Source of the DNA: a virus
Direction: 5' to 3' (one strand)
Virus record (IMG/VR): IMGVR_UViG_3300020477_000014
Location: 1-64,000 of that record
Length of the DNA stretch: 64,000 nucleotides
The translations under genes and the position numbers were made by a program. The notes under the pieces are model-generated. The model was not told where the DNA came from, did no database searches, and worked only from the letters and a program-made list of their open reading frames with translations. Positions 56,301-64,000 of the stretch are shown here, piece after piece (position 1 is the first letter of the stretch; the number at the start of each line of letters is the position of its first letter).

Positions 56301-59300
56301 GTCCGGGCGCCAGTGGCGATGACTGTGTTCCCTCTTTGCTCCCATTTGAACCAGATGCCAACAAGAAAGCGGCAGCAACAGTTCAGAAAGGGAATTTAAG
56401 CCAATTGGAATTAGCATTTACTAAAGATATGCTAGGTAATGGTCCCGGAGAAAAGAACTGGGGAATGTTGAACATGGTATTGTCAGATACGATGGGGCAG
56501 CCATTAACTGCTCATTGGCGCAAAGCTAACAATCGCACAGCTTATGTTGATTTTATTACAGATAGCGAAAACGATCCGGACGCCGGTGACGACAAGAAGT
56601 GGCTGTTTTTTACAGATCCGGCGCCCACACCTAGACAATATGGGGCTCATCCTGAAAAAGTAGCCGACTGGCTTCAAAGTCAGTTATTGGAGTTGAACAC
56701 CTCATTTAATTTAAACAACTCTTGGTCACCCGCATATTTAGGATATCCTAAGACTTTCGAAGAATTAGGAATAGATAGAGGCAACACCAAAGATCCGGAT
56801 ACGACCGGTTTGGGCGACCTGGGCTATGGCGTAGACTTTAGGGTTGATGGAGAGAACCGAACTGTACGCTTTACTGTTAATGGTCGGAAGGATCTTCCAG
56901 ATTGCACATACCGATTTCGCGATAACAATAAGGGGAGAAAAGAACATCTGGGTACCGAGTATTTGTACGGATTCGACGTCGAGTTATATGTGGCAGACTT
57001 ACACAAGAACAACGGAGAAGTATCCAACGTTGGTGATGCTTTTAAGCGCGGGAATTCACGACGTACTCCAGGAGATGTGTCGCGCATAAAGGTCATGGAA
57101 TACTTTAATTTCGGAGAAGCAGACGACTCACATCTTACTGATATGATGACAGAGGACCAGAAAAAAGAATATGAAAAGAGCAAGGAAAAGACCCCTCAAA
57201 TAATTACCTCCCCGCTTTATGAATTTAGATGTAGCGATGATACGTTTTCTACTATCAACGAAAGAGACTCCATTACTTTGAGGTCCTACACTGACTTTAA
57301 TGAATGTTTTTCATCTTTAAAACCATATTCCCCAGGAGTATATCTTTTATATGATATCATTAAGCGTAATCAGAGTGTCTCCACTTTATCACTTCCAACT
57401 ATCGAATCTCACATTGACAGCGTGATGAATGAGATAAACATTGAGATGGCGTCAGTAATTAGTTCCAATCCCACACCTTTTCAATATGGTGCGAAATATG
57501 ATAATATTGGTACCAAAATGTACGATTATGTTATTGGACCTAACACTTTAGGATATCCCGAAGACACTCTTTATAGCGATGTTGAAATAGACGGAGAGCC
57601 GATCAAGGAAGCAGATGCGGTCATGGGGATTAGTTATGATCAGTATGAAAATGGAAACGAGGCTCGCGTTTTTTATTTGAACCCTGCCACTTATGGCGGA
57701 AAATATACGCGCCCGGCGGCTTACGTAAAACCAGTTAAGCTTGAAGGGTGGATGGGAATGGTTACAGTTATGTTTCCTGACTTTACGCCATGCAAGCCCC
57801 GAACTACTGATATTATAGATTTTCAAGGGATCCAAGAAGAAGTCCAAGAAATATATTATAAAATCCCAGACGACCAGCGGCTTCGATCAGATCCGGATTG
57901 TATAGTAGAAAAGCCATATAATCGTATTTTGCAGCGAGCTAGTAAAGCGGGGCTTTTGGGTCTGATCAAAGCATCTTGCCGGATATATGCCACAACACAT
58001 TTCTTAAAATCATTTGCGGCTTTTGCAACTTTTTCTCCCAAATTCCCACAGAACTATAGCGATATTTATGCGGCTTATATTGTAGAGGACATGGAAAAAT
58101 CTTTTAAAGATGCTCAAGGGGCTGGATGGGAATTTTTTAATCCTTTTAAAGATGGCGAGTTTTGGTATGGTTTTTTAGAACAATCAGTTCAGGCTTATAA
58201 TTTATTATTAGATTCTGGTGAAATTACTGATCCTCCCAAGCAAGTATTAGAAGCCATGTTTGCACTGAATGATATTCAGGCTGCTTTTGAATATCCGTTT
58301 CGTAGGGATTTACGAAAAGCAAAGAAATTACGAGAAGTGAGACTGATTAAGACTCTCAAAAATTACAGAATGGAGAAAAATCTCGAAGCCGTTCAGGCTT
58401 CCGAAGAAGCAGCAAAAGTAATTTTAAAGGAATTTGTGAAGATGGAACTTAATATAATGGGTGAGAAATTTCTTTCTAATTTGGAAGAAAGTTTAGCTCC
58501 CGTTTCAGGTCCATATGCCACCGGTACCGTTGGGAAATTTAGACCCACATACACAGAGATCGATTACTATTTTTTGCAAAACCATGTATATGGCGCCGGC
58601 AATCTGGATTTAGATAAAGAAATCAAAGAAACAGTTGATACTCACCATTTAGAGGAATCTGGAAGCGATCATTATACTGCTGGCGGCGCGTTGGCTAAGC
58701 CGGATGGTACCGAGTATTCTGGTTTTTATCACGTACACACAACAGCAGATAATGAAGATGTTTACATGGCTGGCGCGTACCATAGTGAAGACACTCATGA
58801 TGTTTTGACTATCCTAGCAAATGTAATAAAAGTCCCCATCGGTGACGTCCAAAATTTTGGAGACTCTATTGATTTAAATAGCAAGTTTGTATTGGAAAAA
58901 TATACTTCTATAAATGGAATCAAATATTCCCCAAGCGATGCCTATTCGGAGATTATGAGTGCTGCCAATCCACCAGAAAAAAACCTTTCAGATATTTATC
59001 CGGGCACCCTTCAAGAGGTCACGAATCTTGAAACCGGCGCTGTCACAGGAATCACTGGCGAACTAGGCGTACGCCACGGATTAAGATTTTCTACTATAAT
59101 AAATGGAGTTGTGTATGAACTGACAACGGTTGAAGTCGATGCTTTAGATGTCAAGATAGCCAATTACTCCCCACTGACAGGCGATAGCAAGTTGTTGTTA
59201 TGTCTCCTTAATCATTTGCGAGATGACTTTATTTTTAAAATGTGTGTTCAATATATCTTTCCAATGAAAAAGATCTTATCAACGTTGGCCATTTACACTG

Positions 59301-59779
59301 ATTTGGGGTTTTTAAATTCTATTGGCGAAGTTACCGTAGAAGATGGAATGACACAGCCTAATTTTGAGAATCCCAAACCAAGCTTTGACGAAAAGCCTGG
59401 AATGAAAGTGAAATTTCACAATTGGGAACAAACACCACCAGATTTTACTCCAAGCTACGAATCCACTGCTGGCTGGTCAAGCTATAGCGACAGAAATCAG
59501 CCGTTTACTCCATTTGTGTTAGATTGGGATGATTGGGATAGAGAGATTTTACGAAACTCTAAAAGCAAAATTAAGCGTCTTTTTCGTGTGTATTATACTT
59601 CACGAAAATTTGAACCCTTTGATGACGATAAGGGCGCCGGCACCGTAAAATCTGCCACTCGCAATTTACGAGAGGCTTTTCGAAGACCATCGTCAGCACG
59701 GATGCCTTGGTTTTGGCGTCGTCGATTGCGTCCTAATGTTTTTGATCGGAATGGAAAATTGTGCGATAAAAATGAATAA
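53327..59779 (+). CDS. giant 2150-residue virion protein
   Basis: The largest gene in the window. The first residues KWQDQNGDGLIDVCK form an EF-hand/dockerin-like calcium loop (D-x-N-x-D-G-x-I-D). The protein is mostly hydrophilic. Residues about 755-785 (VAVQRIIVAIIIKLIVKICETL, then LLCKGLGAIG) form a strongly hydrophobic/amphipathic segment. Ten or more Cys are spread through it, and the end is very basic and Trp/Arg-rich (RMPWFWRRRLRPN). It lies directly before gp25/gp6-type genes, so a tail or baseplate part is likely. Tape-measure-like features are not clear. Family not recognised. Confidence 0.75.
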   Translation: MAESKFLKWQDQNGDGLIDVCKVDVPSKELPDCPECKPDPAYVAPDWKERNQNQPWYDAKRLEYHITVVCEETSITPFENASDEEAADYVKSLFRKYQEEAIENLLLHFNKLDSELIRNMVREHLNYHRHYLDARPGSKVRLLYGIACENFINLPERIEDEGDEPEETGPTVVLYRGDDIFPKLMKFRKAMNLYARYYRVYQALNRGTLVEVESGKIFSPKQLQEFGDNGFHKSIMRDMIYGLDGWLNQKGLNLPGFGGLGGLFDDKVTKIEFTFSKTYILKKIRAWSVKCGDVPAVFSRKQLRLLKSQRGWNSPRACAYFAKLDEIEQDLTAREPAPWLEFIEKYTYPAVVGNENYGIDGTSCIGDMLRQEAKALGQDILDDVFSLGDAIAYAFNKSMCEPDLHDIEVMREKLGLVPEPGEPKGLKAINAHNVFGVAMEQAFKQMEARDTVFVEFCQLIASGFGTSSAAAGQAEGGGGSVDDATGVSDVKEVASSAISGNMTNVLWSALDRIKICGLKSIALDVLRCLLNGVSLEQALGRIVKSALKALSIDNFGKLFIGLPPEKQQELDALVRKKIEEGNIAKDGAPLSRVSIEINRPWDNQATQMNPDATVGDMVSPGDVSALNNEKSQPTDRTLAQRFDPQANTEGLDPNIVLEAYVIALIEVYSDDLLSLVDKLNDFPGYPLLARTIANWDCPVPPMFDPNFLDFIRSVDTPFCTGVDDIVLPKLINPFAWIPKYNDLYAAGFEMLRVAVQRIIVAIIIKLIVKICETLGKLLCKGLGAIGQIGKGNILDILKEGLCGPGMSQQQVEDTLAEMFAKFGVGGAAFANQEATLSYFADLSQAVTRAELLSAFQGEMSPQMAMIADNLIEFEYGEFREGLPTPESIATMFADAGTLFPADVRNAMQNFLNDLPPDDFAPANPTLCATPEQLEQFCQIREEMLMGRATSNQSREMCEELQEDLLDELEAIADILQEPRGPLANALPPLMTGPGASGDDCVPSLLPFEPDANKKAAATVQKGNLSQLELAFTKDMLGNGPGEKNWGMLNMVLSDTMGQPLTAHWRKANNRTAYVDFITDSENDPDAGDDKKWLFFTDPAPTPRQYGAHPEKVADWLQSQLLELNTSFNLNNSWSPAYLGYPKTFEELGIDRGNTKDPDTTGLGDLGYGVDFRVDGENRTVRFTVNGRKDLPDCTYRFRDNNKGRKEHLGTEYLYGFDVELYVADLHKNNGEVSNVGDAFKRGNSRRTPGDVSRIKVMEYFNFGEADDSHLTDMMTEDQKKEYEKSKEKTPQIITSPLYEFRCSDDTFSTINERDSITLRSYTDFNECFSSLKPYSPGVYLLYDIIKRNQSVSTLSLPTIESHIDSVMNEINIEMASVISSNPTPFQYGAKYDNIGTKMYDYVIGPNTLGYPEDTLYSDVEIDGEPIKEADAVMGISYDQYENGNEARVFYLNPATYGGKYTRPAAYVKPVKLEGWMGMVTVMFPDFTPCKPRTTDIIDFQGIQEEVQEIYYKIPDDQRLRSDPDCIVEKPYNRILQRASKAGLLGLIKASCRIYATTHFLKSFAAFATFSPKFPQNYSDIYAAYIVEDMEKSFKDAQGAGWEFFNPFKDGEFWYGFLEQSVQAYNLLLDSGEITDPPKQVLEAMFALNDIQAAFEYPFRRDLRKAKKLREVRLIKTLKNYRMEKNLEAVQASEEAAKVILKEFVKMELNIMGEKFLSNLEESLAPVSGPYATGTVGKFRPTYTEIDYYFLQNHVYGAGNLDLDKEIKETVDTHHLEESGSDHYTAGGALAKPDGTEYSGFYHVHTTADNEDVYMAGAYHSEDTHDVLTILANVIKVPIGDVQNFGDSIDLNSKFVLEKYTSINGIKYSPSDAYSEIMSAANPPEKNLSDIYPGTLQEVTNLETGAVTGITGELGVRHGLRFSTIINGVVYELTTVEVDALDVKIANYSPLTGDSKLLLCLLNHLRDDFIFKMCVQYIFPMKKILSTLAIYTDLGFLNSIGEVTVEDGMTQPNFENPKPSFDEKPGMKVKFHNWEQTPPDFTPSYESTAGWSSYSDRNQPFTPFVLDWDDWDREILRNSKSKIKRLFRVYYTSRKFEPFDDDKGAGTVKSATRNLREAFRRPSSARMPWFWRRRLRPNVFDRNGKLCDKNE

Positions 59780-59807
59780 CTAGGATAATTATGGAGAGGT
59801 TTATTAT

Positions 59808-60176
59808 ATGACATCATTCGGAATAAAACTGCCCATCACCAGAGATGATATAAGTGGCTTTACGACATTGACTTCTTTTAAACAAACGATCAAGCAGAAT
59901 TTTAAAATGTTGTTGTTGACAAATCCCGGTGAAAGAGTCATGATCCCAGATTATGGAGTGGGGGTGAAGAGATATATTTTTGAAAATTATGGTTCAGGTA
60001 TAGAAGGAGAACTTAAGGCTAAAATAATGGAACAAGCGTCGTTTTTTATGCCTGTGATTCAAATTATGGACATCGACATTAACGCGTCAAGAATGGATGT
60101 GAATGAGTTGTCAATGAATATTTCTTATATTATCCCAGACACAGGGATACGGGATTTGCTAAAATTTACTATTTAA
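59808..60176 (+). CDS. gp25-like baseplate wedge protein
   Basis: 122 residues, close to T4 gp25 (132). FTTLTSFKQTIKQNFKMLLLTNPGERVMIPDYGVGVKRYIFEN is the diagnostic block (N-x-x-x-L-L-x-T-x-P-G-E-R, then P-x-(Y/F)-G-x-G), followed by the C-terminal strand pair MDVNELSMNISYIIPDTG. gp25 is the sheath-initiating wedge part also found in type VI secretion (TssE). GGAGAGG precedes the start. Confidence 0.93.
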   Translation: MTSFGIKLPITRDDISGFTTLTSFKQTIKQNFKMLLLTNPGERVMIPDYGVGVKRYIFENYGSGIEGELKAKIMEQASFFMPVIQIMDIDINASRMDVNELSMNISYIIPDTGIRDLLKFTI

Positions 60177-60191
60177 AAATGAGGATTTATT

Positions 60192-61994
60192 ATGGCAAAT
60201 GATCAAAATCAAAAGAAACTTGTACCTATTAACTACACTAGCCGCGAATTCGAAAGTATTCGGGAAGACCTGATCGATCTGGCAGAAAGATTTTATCCTG
60301 ACACTTTTCAAGATTTTAGTGAGGGATCTTTTGGCGCCATGATGATAGATTCGGTGGCATATGTGGGTGATCAGTTGTCTCTTTATTTAGATTACAATGT
60401 TAACGAATCTTTTTTAGATACAGCCTATCAATATTCCAATATATTACGTCATGGTCGCGTGTTGGGATATAAAGATTTGGGCCGGCCATCTACTTTTGGA
60501 ACGGTGGCACTTTATATAATGATTCCCGCATATTCAGTAGCGATGGGTCCTGATAGTAAATATTTGCCTATTTTAAAAAGAGGTGCTCAGTTTGTTTCTC
60601 AGGCTGGTTTAAATTTTATTTTGACTGAGAACGTAGATTTTTCCAATCCCAAGAATTCGGTGGTAGTTGCGAGAGTTGATGAATCAACTGGTGCCCCAAC
60701 TCATTATGCAATTAAAGCCTACGGCAATGTTGTTTCGGGGCAGATGGGAAGCGAAAAAAGAAATATAGGATCCTTTGAGAGATTTTTAAAAGTTACTTTA
60801 ACTGATCCTAATATATCGGAGATTATTTCTGTTTTCGATTCAGAAGGGAACGAGTATTATGAAGTAGATTATCTTTCTCAGGATATGATTTTTAAAGAGG
60901 TTACTAATAATAATTTTAAACAAGATAATGTACCGTCTATTTTAAAGCCCATGTTGGTTTCGAGAAAGTTTGTGGTAGAGAGGGAGGGCGGCTCAGTTTC
61001 TTTACAGTTTGGAAGTGGCGAGTTGGGTGCGACAAATGTGGTTGCGATTCCTCAAGCGGTGGCATTGTCTACTTTTGGGAAACGATATGTTACTAGCACC
61101 GCTTTTGACCCCACAAGGTTGTCGCAAGAAAAGAGCATGGGAATTTGCCCCGCCAATACTACATTGTATATTTCGTATCGTTCGATTAGTCCTACAAATT
61201 CTAACTCTGCGGTGGGATCCGTTAACCAAACTAAAACATTTGAATTGGAATATTCTGATCGAGAATCATTAGCTGAAGCTTCCTTGCGGCAAATAGCGGC
61301 TTCATTAGAAGTTTCGAATGAGACTCCTATCGTAGGAGATGTAAGTAACCCGGGCTCTTCTGAATTGAAGCGTCGAATATATGATACTTTTCCTACTCAA
61401 AACAGAGCAGTCACACAGGCAGATTATGAAAATGTTGCCTATAGAATGCCTTCAAAGTTTGGATCCATAAAGCGTGTATCCACACAAAAAGATCAAGATT
61501 CACTGAAGAGAAATCTTAATATGTATGTCATTTCTGAAGACGAACAGGGACATTTAGTCAACTCTAATCAAACTATTAAAAATAATTTAAAGACATGGCT
61601 TAATAATTATCGCATGATCAACGACACTATTGACTTGTTGGATCCTTATATTATTAATGTCGGGCTTGAATTTGTTATTAGAGCCTCGGTGGGAGAAAAC
61701 AAAACTAGTCTTTTGGGAAAATGCGTTAGTGTTTTGGGTGATAAGTTTTCTGAGAAATTCTTTATTGGAGAGCCCATTTTTGTGAGCGATATCTATTCGG
61801 AATTAAAGAATATAACTGGCGTATTGGATGTAGTAAAAGTTAAGATTATCAACAAAACAGGGAGCACTTATTCCGGGATTATTTTTGATATTAATAGAAA
61901 CATGTCTCCCGATGGGACATATGTTGTAGCGCCTGCGAACGCTATTTTTGAATTGAAATATCCCGCAGTCGACATTAAAGGAAAAATTAGATAA
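60192..61994 (+). CDS. gp6-like baseplate wedge protein
   Basis: 600 residues (T4 gp6: 660). The start INYTSREFESIREDLIDLAERFYPDTFQDFSEGSFGAMMIDSVAYVGDQLSLYLDYNVNESFL is characteristic of gp6/J-type wedge proteins. LKRRIYDTFPTQNRAVTQADYENVAYRMPSKFGSIKRV is the baseplate-J domain block. It follows gp25 as in T4-like genomes and overlaps the next gene by one base. Confidence 0.93.
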   Translation: MANDQNQKKLVPINYTSREFESIREDLIDLAERFYPDTFQDFSEGSFGAMMIDSVAYVGDQLSLYLDYNVNESFLDTAYQYSNILRHGRVLGYKDLGRPSTFGTVALYIMIPAYSVAMGPDSKYLPILKRGAQFVSQAGLNFILTENVDFSNPKNSVVVARVDESTGAPTHYAIKAYGNVVSGQMGSEKRNIGSFERFLKVTLTDPNISEIISVFDSEGNEYYEVDYLSQDMIFKEVTNNNFKQDNVPSILKPMLVSRKFVVEREGGSVSLQFGSGELGATNVVAIPQAVALSTFGKRYVTSTAFDPTRLSQEKSMGICPANTTLYISYRSISPTNSNSAVGSVNQTKTFELEYSDRESLAEASLRQIAASLEVSNETPIVGDVSNPGSSELKRRIYDTFPTQNRAVTQADYENVAYRMPSKFGSIKRVSTQKDQDSLKRNLNMYVISEDEQGHLVNSNQTIKNNLKTWLNNYRMINDTIDLLDPYIINVGLEFVIRASVGENKTSLLGKCVSVLGDKFSEKFFIGEPIFVSDIYSELKNITGVLDVVKVKIINKTGSTYSGIIFDINRNMSPDGTYVVAPANAIFELKYPAVDIKGKIR

Positions 61995-63532
61995 TGTTAT
62001 TGAGATTCACCGCTAGCGCTGACAACACGATTGTCAATGCTTATCAACAAAATCTGAGAATCCGCGGAACCGGTTCAAATGCGGGAATGGCAGATGTAGT
62101 AGAGGTGTTTTCTATATATGGTAGACAAACCCCGCAAACCCCTACCCAGAGTGGCTCACAGGAGCTATCGAGATATTTGGTTAAGTTTCCTATTAGTGAG
62201 ATTTCTGCATCTCGTATGTCGGGGATGCTTCCGGAAGCCGGTAAGGTTAGTTTTTATTTGCGTATGTTTAATGCTCAAACATCTAAGACGGTACCGATAG
62301 ACTACAAGCTCGGAATTCATAAAATTACTCAAGAATGGCAAGAGGGAATCGGTTTAGATTTGGAAGGATACAAGGATCTTGTTAAGGGAAACATCGGATC
62401 AGACTGGATCCAAAGGAAAAAGGGCGCCAATTGGACAACTGTTGGCGGTGCTTATGCTAGTGTTCCTGGAGTCGATTATTTTGAACAATACTTTGAGAAC
62501 GGGCTAGAAGATATGGAGGTGGACGTAACTCCACTAGTGGAACAATGGCTAGATCCAGATCCCACTTCTTCTTATCCAAACTTTGGTCTTCTTGTAAAAT
62601 TAACATCTAGTCAAGAAGCTTATTTCTCTAGCTCAACTGGCTTGAATTCAGGCAGCGTTATTCACAACCCTGATGGGGCAACGACTTCTTATTACACGAA
62701 ACGATTTTTTGCTAGAGGAAGTCAGTATTATTTTAAGCGTCCAACGTTGGAGGCGCGCTGGGATAGCGCGCTAAGAGACGATAGGGGTAGTTTTTATTTT
62801 AGTAGTTCTAGAGCCCCAGCAGCAGATAATTTGAACACTCTTTATTTTTATAATATAGTAAGAGGAAGACTTGTTAATTTGCCGGCTGTTGGTACCGGCT
62901 CAATTTTGGTTAGTTTTTATTCTGGATCTGTGACAAACGAATATCCATCAGGCTCTAAACTTATTGTTAACTCCACCCAGTGGAATGTGACGGGCGGATA
63001 CGTGTCTCCGGGTATTTATTCTTGTTCGGTGGCTATAGCCTCTTCTTCAATTAAGACTCTTTATGATGTTTGGCACAGCGGCTCGGTTCAATATTACACT
63101 GGCAGCATTGTTCCACAATCTATTGATACGGGAGATTCACAAGCTACAGACGTTTATTATATGAATATAACGAATTTACAAGAACAATATTCTCACAAAG
63201 ACACAGTTCGTTTGAACTTATACGTAAGAAATAAAGATTGGCAGCCAACTATTTATACAGTGGCTAACAACACTCCCATGGCGGTGCCGATTGTTAGCGC
63301 ATCTTATCGAGTGTATAGGTTGTTGGATGGATATAGTGCAATTCCCTATGGTACTGGCTCAGACAAGCACACCGTGTTATCATATGATACTAATGGAAAC
63401 TACTTTAAATGTGATATGCGCTTATTGGAGCCCGGTTACGATTATGGGTTTAAGTTTGCATTTTATGATGAGGTCCTTAAATCCTGGGTTGAACAAGCGC
63501 CGGTTTTTAAATTTAAAGTAGTAGAGTTATAG
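61994..63532 (+). CDS. tail/baseplate structural protein
   Basis: 512 residues, mostly beta. LLRFTASADNTIVNAYQQNLRIRGTGSNAGMADVVEVFSIYGRQ opens it; SRYLVKFPISEISASRM, KVSFYLRMFNAQ and VDVTPLVEQWLDPDPTSSYPNFGLLVKL have the layout of DNRLRE-like jelly-roll modules (fiber/adhesion type). The C-terminal 250 residues repeat Gly/Ser/Tyr-rich strands. In position it takes the place of gp7/gp8 wedge genes, but similarity to those is not visible. Confidence 0.7.
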   Translation: MLLRFTASADNTIVNAYQQNLRIRGTGSNAGMADVVEVFSIYGRQTPQTPTQSGSQELSRYLVKFPISEISASRMSGMLPEAGKVSFYLRMFNAQTSKTVPIDYKLGIHKITQEWQEGIGLDLEGYKDLVKGNIGSDWIQRKKGANWTTVGGAYASVPGVDYFEQYFENGLEDMEVDVTPLVEQWLDPDPTSSYPNFGLLVKLTSSQEAYFSSSTGLNSGSVIHNPDGATTSYYTKRFFARGSQYYFKRPTLEARWDSALRDDRGSFYFSSSRAPAADNLNTLYFYNIVRGRLVNLPAVGTGSILVSFYSGSVTNEYPSGSKLIVNSTQWNVTGGYVSPGIYSCSVAIASSSIKTLYDVWHSGSVQYYTGSIVPQSIDTGDSQATDVYYMNITNLQEQYSHKDTVRLNLYVRNKDWQPTIYTVANNTPMAVPIVSASYRVYRLLDGYSAIPYGTGSDKHTVLSYDTNGNYFKCDMRLLEPGYDYGFKFAFYDEVLKSWVEQAPVFKFKVVEL

Positions 63533-63533
63533 C

Positions 63534-64000
63534 ATGAGCATCAAAGATCTATTCAATAGTTCGGGAAAAAGTGTAATTTACAGCGATTATAAGACTCAAA
63601 AAGAAGCTTTTGAGCCCATTGAGTCTGTACGTAATGCTGAACAAATCGAAATTAAGGACAAAGCCTTTGTTCCCTCAGTTGATTATTCCAATCCTGTTGA
63701 GTTTGCGCGCTATGGATCCGCCGAGTTATACTATAAAGGTGCTCTAGAAAAGATTATTGGCTATTATCCTTATGATGGCTCTAAAGCTGAACAGAATAAA
63801 TTTTATAACGGTCTTCTGGAGATTGAAAAATATGTTTTTGATGATTTGTATCCTACTTCATTGGGATATGTCACGATATCTGAAAACGCATATGATTCAT
63901 CTGGAACGACTCTTACTGGTTATGGACAATTTACGGCACCTAACGAAGAATATATTACCTTTTATGGCGGGCCAGGAACAGGCTCGTTGGCAGAAGGATC
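63534..64000 (+). CDS. virion structural protein, 3' partial
   Basis: Starts at ATG 63534, one base after the previous stop, and is open to the window end (155 residues visible). MSIKDLFNSSGKSVIYSDYK is followed by KEAFEPIESVRNAEQIEIKDK and an Ala/Tyr/Gly-rich region (NPVEFARYGSAELYYKGALEKIIGYYPYDGSK). This kind of start is seen in tail proteins of large marine phages. Continues the tail block. Confidence 0.7.
   Translation, partial: MSIKDLFNSSGKSVIYSDYKTQKEAFEPIESVRNAEQIEIKDKAFVPSVDYSNPVEFARYGSAELYYKGALEKIIGYYPYDGSKAEQNKFYNGLLEIEKYVFDDLYPTSLGYVTISENAYDSSGTTLTGYGQFTAPNEEYITFYGGPGTGSLAEG

Noticed and set aside
603-59817. Many minus-strand reading frames of 60-166 codons
   Set aside because: All lie opposite better-supported + strand genes or across gene borders, lack ribosome binding sites and recognisable domains, and would break an otherwise uniform + strand layout.
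1-64000. T4-type late promoters TATAAATA
   Set aside because: Reading gene borders by eye I saw no TATAAATA at suitable positions; the single TATATAAATA-like stretch near 18009 lies inside a coding sequence.

Overview
This window looks like part of the genome of a large tailed phage of the T4-like (myovirus) superfamily, probably marine and lytic. The evidence is a gp55-like late sigma factor, a gp25-like and a gp6-like baseplate wedge protein in the usual order, a large virion block at the right end, Hsp20, PIN-PhoH, and a dense set of small unknown proteins. Every gene I accept is on the + strand, mostly with 4-8 base overlaps (ATGA/GTGA) or short gaps. The DNA is AT-rich. No integrase, CRISPR array or tRNA gene was seen. 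The host is not shown directly. Short signal peptides ending in Cys, DTG/DTS/DSA linkers and a VWA lipoprotein resemble secreted proteins of Myxococcota and related former Deltaproteobacteria, which is a hint only.

Layout. 0-2.6 kb: tiny proteins, many with an SH3-like (V/I)GDLV pattern, and two gene-poor structured stretches. 2.6-6.7 kb: a run of proteins sharing a short amphipathic N-terminal leader, often with a matching C-terminal helix, which I read as capsid-targeting sequences like those of T4 internal head proteins. 6.7-14.3 kb: small proteins, a secreted trypsin-like protease, a NUDIX protein and an 834-residue protein (both with leader-like starts), an acyl-CoA thioesterase and a VOC protein. 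14.3-17.9 kb: a metallopeptidase with a nested internal start, a ligase-like/nucleotidyltransferase fusion and an acidic protein. 17.9-21.3 kb: a complete tmRNA, followed 21 bases later by a class II aminoacyl-tRNA synthetase-like core, then a PiT-like phosphate permease. 21.4-30.9 kb: Hsp20, three host-like lipoproteins, a eukaryotic-type phosphomannomutase, a cytidylyltransferase-like protein, a candidate structured RNA, PIN-PhoH, a lipid hydroxylase-like protein and an Fe-S PD-(D/E)XK nuclease.

30.9-49.3 kb is a contiguous glycan locus: type II glutamine synthetase, several glycosyltransferases, two related NGPSLK-type (DUF115/GT42-like) transferases, GDP-mannose 4,6-dehydratase, a short DegT-type aminotransferase, three methyltransferases, two cupins, an SDR, a CMP-sugar synthetase, a sugar-1-P nucleotidyltransferase, and then an unusual set: a RuBisCO-like protein, a GDPD-like protein, an HpcH/HpaI aldolase, a SIS-HAD fusion and an NAD-dependent epimerase. 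49.3-64 kb returns to phage core functions: late sigma factor, M15-peptidase tail protein, a 2150-residue virion protein, gp25, gp6 and further tail proteins.

Most likely the glycan locus builds an unusual sugar polymer or decoration for the virion or the infected cell surface, with its own supply of mannose-1-P, nucleotide sugars and glutamine. The leader-bearing proteins would travel in the capsid and be injected, and the tmRNA module would serve late translation. The RuBisCO-like/aldolase module, the tmRNA-synthetase pair and the terminal-helix family are the strongest candidates for undescribed biology. Seven candidate sigma70-type promoters, most fitting TTGACA-N14-TGT-TATATT, mark module boundaries; two lie inside genes of the glycan locus.
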